Assembly: GCA_037447655.1 (NCBI GenBank)
Contig: JBBHKE010001539.1
Coordinates: 221,224 to 285,223, forward strand
Direction: 5' to 3'
Length of the DNA stretch: 64,000 nucleotides
DNA from: Zygnema cylindricum
Lineage: Eukaryota; Streptophyta; Zygnematophyceae; Zygnematales; Zygnemataceae
The notes beneath the pieces are model-generated. The model made no database searches. It had not been told where the DNA came from and saw nothing but the letters and a program-made list of their open reading frames with translations. Within the stretch, counting starts at the first letter, position 1. Every line of letters begins with the position of its first letter. Positions 11,983 to 22,760 of this stretch are shown here, piece by piece. The translations under genes and the position numbers were made by a program.

Positions 11983-12410
11983 AAAAGGGACTGCTGTTGT
12001 GTACTCAGTAAACTGCAATATGTGACTAGGTTTACACTTGTGGAGAAGATGCACTGTATTTAGACTTGTTCAATCGTGTATTTGGGTAGGATTCTGATTG
12101 GCAGATATTTATTGAGATCCAGCCGTTGATTCACCACCATTTCCCTATCGACGACGGGAGTCATTTACAGGTGGCATATCCGATTGAAGCCTTGGTAACG
12201 TGTAAAATCCTAGCTGTCCGAAAAGATACAGTGACGTATTATATTCTGAAGGCCTTTTAGGCTTTTATATTTTTCCGACGGCGTCGCTGCCAAACATGCT
12301 TACGTGTGATGTGATTCCGTGGGATATGCTTACGTGTAATATGCCTAATCTAAATTTATTTCGTTGGGAATGACGACCACCGACAGAAGGAACGCAAGAA
12401 GCCAAATTGG
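11979..12410 (-). promoter_or_regulatory. Presumed promoter and upstream region of the threonine ammonia-lyase gene
   Basis: A unique-looking stretch between the gene start and the hAT element, with no reading frame of note. I could not assign a TATA box or transcription start. Confidence 0.35.
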
Positions 12411-12928
12411 CAGTGTTGTGTATCGGTAAAAAATTTATCGCGAAAACACTGGTACCGATACTTATCGATTATCGAACAATCAGAAATCCCAATATATCAG
12501 TCCTAGACCAACAAATTCCATATCGGCAATAGCATACAGTACGCATACTATAGTACCTTATTATATCCTTGTATTATAATATTACATTATATAGCATGGC
12601 ATGCCACGTGTAGGATATGTTCCGTAACTATTTAACTGCAAACTATAACGGCCAGCGCAGCACATAAAACGTAGACAAATTTAATATAATACTTTATAGT
12701 TCTAAAACTATTCTACCGAAACGAAAAAAATAAAATACATTTTAAAATTTGTGTATCATTTTTTTTCGAAAAACAGACGAACAGACGTACAGACGAACAC
12801 ATCTGTCAGACTGTCGCCATATACAGCCACCATATTTTTGAACCAATATAACCAGGCAGCACATATTTGAGAAAAAATAGTTTTTTATAAAATAGTAAAA
12901 TACTAAAAATATATATTTATTCATTCTA

Positions 12929-14955
12929 ATGGATTATCAGGATATTGTAGGAGGAGAGGAGGATGGGACACAAATTTTTGATGAGGAGGTAGAAGAGCTT
13001 CAAAATATCAAAGAATTAGAGAACTTACAAAAAATTAAGGAGGAATGCAAACATGCTAAAAAAGCCATTCCGAAAGGAATAGTATCAAAAATATGGCAGC
13101 ATTTTAAGGTATTGCACAATGGCAGGTATTCAGTTAAGGCATGTTAAGGCATTTTATAATCACTGTGACATGCCTATGGCTAGAGGGAAGTCAATAGAGG
13201 GAAGTCACTGTGCCCTTCAAATTTAGTGTCTCACCTATAGCATAAGCACAACAATCTATTTGCAACCGGCACACTAAAGGAGATTGGAGAGAAACCAGGA
13301 GCACTCGAGGAATTCATCAAATTGGCTGGATAGCTTTGGATTCGCAACCGTTAAGTGTAGCAGAGAGCGTGGAGTTTCGCGACATGATCAAAGGGTTAGC
13401 ACCGAAGACATCAATCCCAAATCGGCGGGGAATAACCTCTAGTATGGAGGAGATAAGCATAAAGGTTCGTTTAATTTAGCAAATTTACTTGAAGGAGAGA
13501 CCCTTAGTGTAACTCTAGACACATGGACTTTAGTGTCTAATTAGTCTTATTGTTCATTAACCGCCCGATTCATCAGATTCAGAATGGGATCTCTTAAATG
13601 TATGCTTAGGGTGTTCCCCTTTCCCGGGGAGTCACACATGAGTCATTACAGGGAAGTATAAAGACATGCTCGCAAGGTACAACATTTCTGTAAGTACAGC
13701 CTAGGTTTGTTACGAGCGACAGTAGTTAATAAAATTGTGTGTCACTGTGTCCACACCGCAAAGCAATAGACTCACACGTCATAATCGGGTATCTGAATAG
13801 GGCCATAGAGTTTGTTTTGTGTTTTTTATAATAAAACAAAAAAAATAGAAGTAAAATAACCCTAAACATACGGTTGCGCGGGGAATATGAGGTGTGGCTC
13901 CAATAAGCGCGTTCGCGTGTGCGAAAAGTTGAAAAAAATCGTAAGGTTCAAAGGCAATTTGTGTGATTGACACTGCACTGCCATGAAAAAAGCGGGTTAC
14001 GCTATGTCGTGTTACTGACACGTGTGGGTTGACCACCTTCTAGAGTTAGTCACCGGTAAAATCTCACGTGTGTGTTGACCATCTTCTAGAGTTGGTCACC
14101 GGGAAAATACGTGTTGGTTGACCACCTTCTAGAGTTCGTCACCGGGAAAATCTCACGTGTGTGTTGACCATCTTCTAGAGTTGGTCACCGGGAAAATCTA
14201 TGTTGGTCCAAGTGTGTCAGCATACATGAGAACTACCAGGAATCTAGTTCGGTTTTTTAAAAGCTCTCCGGGAGCAAATGACATACTCAAAAGTTTTACC
14301 ACTCAATTAGAAGTTAAATGGAAGTCATTGGTGTCTGGTGTAGCTATAAGGTGGTGGTCTACTAATTCTATGTTTGCTTCAATTTTATAATTGAAGGAAC
14401 CATTATGTGATTTGATGACTTTTGCGGTTCTGATAATTACAAAATTAAACAAAGAGTCATGGATTGTTATTAAAAGAAGAGTGGCTCTTTTGAAGCCTTT
14501 TATGGTAGCTCAAAGAGTTTTGGAAAAAAGAAAGTTGTGTCACATTGAGTTGGGTTCCTATTATTATTAACTCTCTTCTTAAGGGTTTGAAAAACGTGGT
14601 TCACGACACCTCAATTGAAAATGACACCTCAGTTGAAAATGACACCTTAATTGAAAATGATAGGCATTCGACAATTCACTTAATTGCATCCGCAATGATT
14701 TCTGATTTTGAAACCCGATATGGCACTCTTGAGCTTGCGACTCTTCCCATAAAAACGTTTATCGCTTCAACTTTGGATCATATGACGAAAGAACTTACTA
14801 TTTTGTCTTCATTAGAACAAGACAAAGTTTGGCAAGAAATACTTTATGTTTTGCTGGAGAAGTTTGACGTAGAGGTGTTAAGTTCTCAACCTTTGGATAT
14901 TGGTGCAGATGGTGGAAGTTTGGAAAATGAAAATATGTCTATCATATATCGGTAA
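12929..14955 (+). pseudogene. hAT transposase, copy 1 (decayed, lacks C-terminus)
   Basis: An N-terminal frame from 12929 (MDYQDIVGG, acidic, then SKIWQHFKV and a CxHC-like BED zinc-finger remnant) is followed by scattered frames. These hold FRDMIKGLAPK, SVTLDTWT, and from 14545 SWVPIIINSLLKG..ASAMISDFETRYG, all typical of hAT transposases. The hAT dimerisation domain, present in copy 2, is absent; coding similarity stops at about 14955 and the sequence passes into TATCGG-rich subterminal DNA. Multiple stops and an internal tandem expansion (14014-14200) show it is not functional. Confidence 0.75.
14014..14200 (+). repeat. Tandem repeat of ~45 bp inside hAT copy 1
   Basis: About four copies of a unit with gttgaccatcttctagag, ttggtcaccgggaaaat and (c)acgtgtgt. 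The corresponding place in copy 2 (around 17080-17110, reverse strand) has only one copy, so the expansion arose within copy 1. Confidence 0.8.
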
Positions 14956-15900
14956 GGATTTGTTGAAAACTGATATGGGCTTTTTTTGGGGTAGCCGAAA
15001 ATCGATATATTCGTATGATATATCATTATCCGTGTTATCGCCGATAAATAACCGATATTTATCCGTATTATTGCCGATAAATAATTGATATTTATTTGTA
15101 TTTATCGGTGATAACACTGATATCTATAACTATCGGCGATATATGTATGGACTGTACAGATATATGATATATGTACGGCCAGTACTGTACGCGATATTCC
15201 TCGGACGCGACGCGAATCCCCTGAAGTCGGTAAAAAATCGCAATTTTTTCTTGATTATTTATAATTTAAGGGGGTTTTACTTGGGTTTCATGCTCCCATT
15301 CCCTTCCTCAATGTCTTTTGAGTGTTGCTTTTTAAGTTAATGCATTTTGAGTCCATTTTACAAACGACCTGAAATAAAGTCGAGCAAAATACATGCATAA
15401 CTTGAAATTTGGACAATTATGAGCTATTATCGCAAATTCCATGTACATTGATTCGGTACATGGCGTTATTTAAGACATATTTGATATTTTTTAGTCCTAT
15501 TTCTAGTCCATCTTAGAGGCGTTAACATACAAGTATCCGTTACCTCAATTCACCAACATACATAATGGGTAAAATGTCATAATATTAAAAATTGAATTCC
15601 CAAATTCTCAATACGTCACATCTTGCCAAATCCAATTTTTAAATTATGGATGTTTTAAATTTCCAAATCCACCATATTCAAAATCTGAAAATTTTGCAAT
15701 TCCTACATTTTAAAACCTCAATCTCAAAAAATCTGCAAAACTTTAACCGTGCATTCTAAAAATGTACCCCAAAATATAAAAATTTCCACTTTATTAATTT
15801 TTGTTGGATGAACTTTTCCATCAATCTCTAAGTATTTTTCCCAATTCATTTGGCCGTTTTCCATTTCGAAATATCTTATTTCCCACATTATCATCGTTAC

Positions 15901-18055
15901 TTATTCTCCTCCAATCGCCTTCCCTTTTTCATCACGAACATTTATGAGGAACTCCATTGCTTTCCTCGATCTTTCTAAATAAACCAGATTTTCAACGGAC
16001 TCCGGACTTAGCCCGTTCTGTTTCGTGGTTGCAATTTGACCAGCCGATGAAAATTCCCGCTCCGAACTAGCCAAAATAGAGGGTATATTCAAACTATTCG
16101 AGCTAATGAGCTCTATGCTGAAAATAGGTGACATTTTCTTGCCCACCATTTCAAAGGGTTCCCGGGCTCAATCTCGGAATGCTTTAAAATATTACGTCCT
16201 TTATAAAGTTTAATTTCATGGAGCAAATGGTTCTTGAACTCATCTCGAGTGAGGTCATGATCAGAATTTTTATGGGGACCTTCAACTCATGACGTTGAAG
16301 ACATTGGTAGATCTGTTTTTAGGGTAAGAAAAATATCGTCGTATTCATCTTCATTTTATATAGCCACCCCTTTTACGATAGATATATTTTCACTTTCTAA
16401 ACTTCCACCATCAGTACCAACATCCAAAGGTTGAGAACTTAACACCTCCGCGTCAACTTCTCCAGCAAAACATAAAGTATTATTTTTTGCCAAACTTTGT
16501 CTTATTCTAAAGAAGACAAAAAAGCAAGTTTTTTCGTTCTAGGATCCAACCCTGAAGCAATAAACATTTTCGTGGGAAGAGTCGCAAGCTCAAGAGTGCC
16601 AAATCGGGTTTCAAAATCGGAAACCATTGCGGATGCAATTAAGTGAATTGTCAAATGCCTATCATTTTCAATTGAGGTGTCATAAACCACGCTCTTCAAA
16701 CCCTTAAGAAGTGAGTTAATAATAATAGGAACCCAACTCAATGTGACATAACTTTCTCATTCCAAAACTCTTTGAGCCACCATAACAGGATTTAAAAGAG
16801 TCACTCCTCTTTCAATAACAATCCACATAATTCTCTATTTATCGGAACCGTTGTTTTCATCAAAGCACATAATGGTTCTTTCATATATAAAATTGAAGCA
16901 AGCATAGAATAAGTAGACCACCATTGTAGCTAGATCAAGCACCAATGACTTCTACTTAATTCCTAATTGAGTGGTAAAACATTTGAGTATGTCAGTTGCT
17001 TTCGGGGAGCTTTTAAAAAACCCAACTAGATTCTTGGCAGTTCTTATGTGTGGTGACACACTTAGACGTGGGAAAAAAAATTCGCGGTGACCAACTCTCG
17101 GAATGGTAAACACACCCGAGCCAATCACCGGACATAGCTTTACCCGCTTTTTTCATGGTTGCCGCTGTGTCAGTCACACAAACTGCCACTACATAATCAC
17201 ACAAACTGCTATTGCACTTTCAGAAATGTTGTACCTTGCCAACATGTCCTTATACTTTCTTGTTGTACCTTGCTAGCTTGTCCTTATACTTTTCAGTTAT
17301 GGCTTTTGCTGTGTCTCCTCGGGAAAGGGGGACACCCTAAGCCTACATTTAGGAGATCCCATTCCGAATTGATGAAATGAGCAATTAATGAACAATAAAA
17401 CTCATTAGACACTGAAGTCTATGTGTCTAGAGTTACACTAAGGGTCTCTACTTCAAGTAATTTGCTAAACTTAATCGAACCTTTATGCTTATATCTCCAT
17501 TCTGGACGTTATTCCCCGGCGATTTGGGATTGATGTCTTCGGTACTAACCCTTTGATCATCTCGCGAAACTCCACGCTCCCTCCCACACTTAACGGTTGC
17601 GAATCCAAAACTATCCAGCGAATAAGCCTATCTTTAAAAGAGCTAGCAACTCCCTTATTGATGAAGTCCTCGAGTGCTCTTGGTTTCTCTCCAATCTCTT
17701 TCAGTTTTCTGGTTGCAAATTTTGTGCTTATGCTTTAGGTGAGAAACTAAATGAGTAAATTTGAAAGGCTTAGTGACTTCCCTCTAGCCACAGGAATGTC
17801 ACAGACAGGCATGTCACAGGCATGTCACAGTGAGTACAAAATGCCTTATCTGAATGCCTGCCATCGTGCAATACCTTAAAATGCTGCCATAATTTTGATA
17901 TTGCTCTTTTCGGAATGGCCTTTTTATCATGTTTGCATTCCTCGTTAATTTTTTGTAAGTTTTCTAATTCTTTGATATTTTGAATCTCATCTACCTCCTC
18001 ATCGAAAATCTATGTCCCATACTCCTCTCCTCCTACAATTTTATTGATAATCCAT
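15901..18055 (-). pseudogene. hAT transposase, copy 2 (decayed, retains dimerisation domain)
   Basis: Reading leftwards from about 18055 the gene parallels copy 1: MDYQ start (soon a TAA), FRDMIKG-like block, SWVPIIINSLLKGLKSVV (16741-16502), then the hAT C-terminal dimerisation region at 16149-15901 (ILASSEREFSSAG, LSPESVENLVYL), which resembles the family pattern SxxERxFSxAG...LxPExVExLxxL. Frames are broken by stops and small indels. It provides the part missing from copy 1 but is itself not intact. Confidence 0.8.
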
Positions 18056-18765
18056 AAGAATGAATAAATATGTAATTTAAGTTTATTACTATTTTATAAA
18101 AAAACTAATTTTTCCTCCAATGTGTGATGCCCGGTTATAGTAAGTTCAAAAATATGGTGGCTGTAAATGGCGGCAGTCTGACAAATGTGTTGTCTGTACA
18201 TCTGTTCGTCTTTTTTTCGAAAAAAAATTGATTCACAAATTTTACAATGTATTTATTTTTTTCGTTTCGGTAATATAGTTTTAGAACTATAAAGTATTAT
18301 TTTAAATTTGGTTACGTTTTATGTGCTGCGCTGGCCGTAATAACCAGTTATATAGTTACGGAACAGATTCTTATACAAGGCATGCCACGCTATATAAATT
18401 AAATAATATAATACAGTATATAATAAGGTACTATAATTTGCGTACTATATATTTTTAAAGTTATCGCCGATATGGAATTTGCTGGTCTCGGACTGATATA
18501 TGGGACCTTTGACTGTTCGATAACCGATAACTGTCGGTATCGGTCTTATCGCGATAATTTTTTTACCGATACACAACACTAGTTTTACAATTTTTGTATC
18601 TGCTGACGTTTCCGCCTGCAGGAATTTAAAACAGCATGCGTAGATCAGTTCCCTCACCTGTACTTCTAGCCAGTCGGGACGGAAACAGGTTAATCTTTAA
18701 ACGTCGCGGTATTCAATACTGTTTGCCGTCATGTGGTTCCATATTTGTACTTTTTCTGTGCACTA

Positions 18766-18991
18766 CACCGTGAATCGCTATTACTCCTATTAGTGTTAAT
18801 GTTATTTTCGCCACTTGAAACATCTTTTCTCCGTACATACTTGTCCGATTTTCAATTTGAGACCGCCAATCGGAAGCTGAGAAGCTTACCTTTCAATTGC
18901 AACCGTCAGATCCACGTTTCGACAAGTGTGCACGGGGAAAAGTTGTTTTAAGAGACGAAAAAAATATTAACACTAATAGCGATACACGGTG
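18766..18991. mobile_element. Palindromic MITE, TA-flanked, 226 bp
   Basis: Long inverted arms: CACCGTGAATCGCTATTA at the left, TAGCGATACACGGTG at the right, with TA at 18764-18765 and 18992-18993. Inner arms (..TTCGCCACTTGAAACATCTTTTC.. and its inverse) continue the palindrome. No coding capacity. It lies about 100 bp upstream of the TsaE-like first exon. Confidence 0.8.
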
Positions 18992-19089
18992 TACTTTATT
19001 GTACTTGGTGACGTGAAACTCTTTCGCCAAGTAAAATCTGCTCCTGCGAACCATCTTCTATGTTATCTTTTGAATCATTGTAGGAGACC

Positions 19090-19574
19090 ATGGCTGCGTT
19101 TCTGGAACCGACATTTTTCCTCTCAGCTCAGCAAGCTCGCAAATATGTCTACCATTATTACAGAAGCTTCAATAGAAATATTTCATCACGTAGATACTCT
19201 TCCAGCTGCCTGCTAAGAACTAATCTCCTTATGAGCAACCATGTTTCTGTCTCTGCAATGCCATTTTCTCCTATTTCTATTGCTGCAGGTAATAGCTCTC
19301 AGAGATGTTCAGTTGCAAAGGATTTTTTCCGATTTCCTGTATCGTATCGGAAATATCGGAGCCATGTTTTGTCGATTTGTCAAAGTAGCAAGGGCAGAGA
19401 GGAGCTTGAAAGGCGGGGAACTGAAACAGAACTGAAAACTGAAACGGAACTGAATCTGGTGGCACGTGCGGAGCAGGACACGTGCAATATCGCCTCAATT
19501 TTGGCCAATCAGGTTGAAGCAGGAGACGTTATCTGCTTACGTGGACCTGTTGGTGCTGGAAAGACATTCTTTTG
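19090..19574 (+). CDS. First exon of a TsaE-like gene (tRNA t6A biosynthesis ATPase), remainder not found
   Basis: The ATG at 19090 lies in a strong context (ACCATGGC). It opens a 161-codon frame with a basic, Ser/Arg-rich targeting-like N-terminus. Near the end is a P-loop, LRGPVGAGKT (Walker A at residues 152-159), preceded by LANQVEAGDVIC. The pattern LAxxLxxGDVIxLxGxxGAGKT is that of TsaE, the ATPase partner in N6-threonylcarbamoyladenosine formation; the leader suggests organelle import. The exon would end at 19574 before GTGGGC. The next TsaE blocks (PTY, YRL regions) are not visible in the following kilobases, where MITEs and retrotransposons lie. It is therefore a truncated gene, or one with a very large retrotransposon-filled intron. 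Confidence 0.6.
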
Positions 19575-19650
19575 GTGGGCACCCTAGGAAAACGCCAAAA
19601 AAAACCCTAAGAGGACCCTCTTTTTTTGTTTTATTTCGTTCCAAGCTATA

Positions 19651-19874
19651 CCGTGAATCGCTATTGGAGTAAATATATTCCTAGTGTGAAGTTTAGGTTT
19701 ATTTTAGAGTTTTTATTTAGTTCCAATTGACGAAGCCGTTTTATGACCGCTCAAGTAATTAGCGTTAAGAAAACACCAATTAGTATTCTTAACGCTAATT
19801 TATTTTCCGAGGGGAAAAAAAAGAAAAGGAGGCACCGAATTAGTGTTGTTAACGCTAACAATGAATCCAGGGTG
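19651..19874. mobile_element. MITE with TACCGTGAATCGCTATTGG terminus and internal hairpin
   Basis: The left terminus after TA (19649-19650) and the inverse right terminus ending ccagggtg before TA (19875-19876) match the TA-flanked family. The interior holds attagcgttaagaaaac and its inverse, a stable hairpin. It lies just after the TsaE-like exon, in its presumed intron. Confidence 0.6.
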
Positions 19875-19942
19875 TACTGCTACCTCGTCCGCCCCTTTTA
19901 CTGCAAATTGCAATGTTTTTTCGTAAATTGAAAATTGAATTC

Positions 19943-20008
19943 CCAAAAGGAGAGAGGGAGAGAGGGAGAGAGGGAGAGAGGGAGAGAGGGAGAGAAGGAG
20001 AGAGGGAG
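19943..20008. repeat. GGGAGA/GAGAGG microsatellite
   Basis: A tandem ggagagag run of about 66 bp. Overlapping reading frames here are repeat artefacts. A 20-base adenine run follows at about 20173. Confidence 0.85.
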
Positions 20009-20382
20009 AAAAAACCATGGGAAAAAATAAAACAATCGGCAGCGTACTTGCTGCAAAACCTAATATTACGCATGCGTGATAGAAAATCTTTTTTACATCT
20101 TAGCAATTTTCTTAGCTTTAAAAATCTCTCACCTTTCAAAACACAGCGAAGACACCTGTATCTTGAAGCTCGCAAAAAAAAAAAAAAAAAAAAAAATCAG
20201 TGAAAATTTTCCACCTAAAGGCTTCCAAACGAAAGCGCTTCAAATTTTCCTGCTTCCTTAGCCTACAACTCTTTTAAGTACTTTTAACTCCTTAGAGCTT
20301 TCCTTCTCTCCCGTAGCTTTAACCTGCTTCAAGTCAAAATTAATAATAACAATTGGATGGAAGATGTGCCAGTATTGCAGTA

Positions 20383-20599
20383 AACCGTGTATCGCTTACT
20401 AGCGTCAACGTTTTTTTCCGCCTCTTTAATCAGTTTTTCTCCGTGCACACGTGTTCCGTTCGGACTCCCAATCGGAAGGTGAAATACTTAAATCGTCAGC
20501 TTTCCATCGCAACCGTCAGATTAGAAATCGGAGATATGTGCACGCAGAAAGAGTATCAAACAACGAAGAAAACATTGACGATAATAACGACTCGCGGTG
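20383..20599. mobile_element. Palindromic MITE, TA-flanked, 217 bp
   Basis: The left end AACCGTGTATCGCTTACTAG follows TA (20381-20382); the right end ..ACGACTCGCGGTG precedes TA (20600-20601). The interior parallels the 18766 copy (TTTTTCTCCGTGCACACGTG..., ATCGCAACCGTCAGA), more diverged. Confidence 0.75.
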
Positions 20600-20601
20600 T
20601 A

Positions 20602-21272
20602 CCATACGGCGAATTTTGGAAACGGGAGAAAACTGTAGAACGGTGAAAAGCATAGAACTCCACCTGGCTCAATAGATTTTCCGCAAAAGCGACTTTGGTT
20701 GGGCGGCGGAGATTATGTCGTCATGTGCTTCAATGTACGGAATCCTTACAGATTGTCGTGAGTTGACGGAGAGCGGTGTACTTTTGACTTCTTAAAAATA
20801 CTCTTACGCCCAACCACAATGACGTCTGCGAAAAAGTATTCCCAGTTTCCCACCTTTTCCGCCAAAATTCAACATCCAGCCAATCGGATTGCATCGCTGC
20901 AGCTTTGCCGTAAACTTCAAGTCAAGGACCTGGAAAGCAGGTAATTTGTCAAATAAATATAAAATATATGTAACAAGAATGTATAGGTAAATAAATATAT
21001 AGGTGAAAAAATATAGGTCAGAAATAGGTAAATTAGGTGTGAATAGCCTCACTTTGTCGTCTGATGGAGCTTTACCATAGTTGTCCAATTCGTACTTATT
21101 TGGATTTTTTTCGAAAACTACATAGTATTCGCTTTTTCGTAAATTTTGTAAATTTCGTATGTTTCACACTGTACGGAACTTTGTACGGACATTTAAAAAA
21201 AAACATTGCTTCACTTGTGCGCGCGTATTTTTATTTGTCCTCCACTTCGTCTTCAGAAGGAAACCGCCGTTG
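20602..21272. other. Non-coding stretch between MITE and minisatellite
   Basis: AT-rich DNA with only short, unsupported reading frames; nothing recognised. Confidence 0.3.
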
Positions 21273-21800
21273 GAGAAGCCGTAAATTCCACCGCTCGCCG
21301 CTAGTTCGTTGAACTTTTTAGAGACGTCGTAAATTCCGCCGCTCGCCCCTAGCTCGCTCAACTTTTTAGAGACGCCCTAAATTTTGTCGCTCGCAGTTAG
21401 TTCGTTGAACTTTTTAAAGACGCTGTAAATTCCACCGCTCACCGCTAGCTCGCTGAACATTTTAGAGACGCCGTAAATTCCGCCGCTCGCCGCTAGTTCT
21501 CTAAAATTTTTAGAGACGCCGTAAATTCAGCCGCTCGCCGCTAGTTCGTTGAACTTTTTAGAGACGCCGTAAATTCCGCCGCTCGCCGCTAGTTCGCTGA
21601 ACATTTAAGAGACACCCTAAATTCCGTCGATCGCAGCTAGTTCGTTCGCTACTAGTTCGTTGCGACGAACTAGCGGCGAGCGACGGAATCTATGGCGTCT
21701 CGCGTATTTTTATCTGTCCTCTACTCCATCTTCAGGTGGAAGCTGCCATTGGAGACACTGTAAATTCCGCCCCTCGCTGCTAGTTCGTTGAACTTTTCAT
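21273..21800. repeat. 48-bp minisatellite with an inverted copy
   Basis: Eight tandem units start at 21273, 21321, 21369, 21417, 21465, 21513, 21561 and 21609. Each is like GAGACGCCGTAAATTCC..CGCTAGTTCG..ACTTTTTA. An inverted unit follows at about 21663-21707, forming a palindrome with its neighbour. A further direct unit lies near 21750-21800, preceded by a copy of the sequence found just left of the array (gcgtatttttat..tgtcctc). Confidence 0.85.
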
Positions 21801-22038
21801 TTTTTTAGGGTATTAAATAAATTTGAATTCAAAATAAGGTACGAATTATGACAAATTCGAAATCGTTTGATGGGCACTTTACGTAATAATCGTTAGTTGA
21901 ATCTGTGTGTGTTATGCGCATATGACATCTATGAGCTTTACCTTGCAAAAATTGCTTAAGTTACTGCAAGTAATGTACCTCAGAAATATACGGCTTTAGT
22001 TCATGTACTGAAAACAGCAATAACGGCAATCTCCTTTA
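21801..22038. other. Short unassigned stretch left of the gypsy element
   Basis: No reading frame or repeat recognised; it forms the left flank of the LTR at 22039. Confidence 0.3.
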
Positions 22039-22749
22039 TGAAACTGTGAGACCTCCATAAGTCCTCAGAGTGGACAACTTCCAAGAAACCTCTAGGATAA
22101 CTCTGACCCCTTTGTGTTTCAGCAAAAACAACTGCCACCCTGGCAGACAAAAACTCTGACCACCTGCACCCCTGTGAAGGCAAGCACCTGCACCCCTGTG
22201 AAGGCAAGACTCCCCTGAGTCGATAGCAAAAAGAATCTCTGAATTTCCTCCCCTGAGCAGTTAGTTATGGAGGGTCAAAGTTTACCTTTTGTACACAAGC
22301 TCTCTGGGAGAGAGGGTCCTATCTCCTAATTTTTCTAAGTCTTATCTCTCTCACAGACTCTATCTACTGATGTACGAAACCAAACAGAATACAGTTCCGT
22401 ACGCAAAAGTACAGCTGCCGGTGTACTTTATGTACGGGCATTGTACGACATGGCCTAAATGTAGACACATGCCATATCCGGATTCGATGCCATAATCTCT
22501 GGAGATACCACGATCCAATGTAATTTTGCCACGTGTCATCCGATGTGGCGATGGCCACAAACCGCCGAAATCTTCTTCCGCAATCTCGACGCTAATTCCG
22601 GCCGTCCGATTAAGTTCGAATTTAATCGTAGCCGTAATAAATACATGCGCGGTATTCGTTTCACTAAAGAAATAAATGCGCGGTATTGATTTCTTGTCCG
22701 TACCGTAATCCGTACTTATACATTACCGGATCTATGTATCCCGTAAACA
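22039..22749 (-). repeat. LTR-like segment at the 3' end of the gypsy element, similar to copia B LTR
   Basis: In plus orientation it begins TGAAACTGTGAGACC and ends ..CGTAAACA. Much of it aligns with the copia B LTRs (31132 and 36532), clearly diverged, but it lacks their last ~300 bp, including the tRNA-like module. In the gypsy orientation it starts TGTTTACGGG directly after a purine tract (GAGGGAGGCAA), as a 3' LTR should. Either it is a true gypsy LTR of shared origin or a truncated copia LTR that abuts the gypsy end. Confidence 0.6.
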
Positions 22750-22760
22750 ATTGCCTCCCT

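Larger units (their letters stand above)
12411..18581. mobile_element. Two hAT transposon copies in tail-to-tail inverted arrangement
   Basis: The left end CAGTGTTGTGTATCGG (12411) and the inverse of the right end TAGTGTTGTGTATCGG (18581) are the same hAT-type terminus. The subterminal zones match too, with repeated TATCG/CGATA words. The right half (18581 leftwards) repeats the left half in reverse order as far as the transposase middle, so the 5' ends face outwards and the 3' ends meet near 15.2 kb. No shared 8-bp duplication flanks the pair, so this is probably two insertions or a rearrangement rather than one mobile unit. Confidence 0.75.

Noticed and set aside
12411-18581. A single intact hAT transposon
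   Set aside because: The halves are inverted repeats of each other with differing flanks and many stops, so it is two copies, not one element.
21273-21655. Possible CRISPR-like array
   Set aside because: Units are contiguous 48-bp tandem repeats without unique spacers, in a eukaryotic context.
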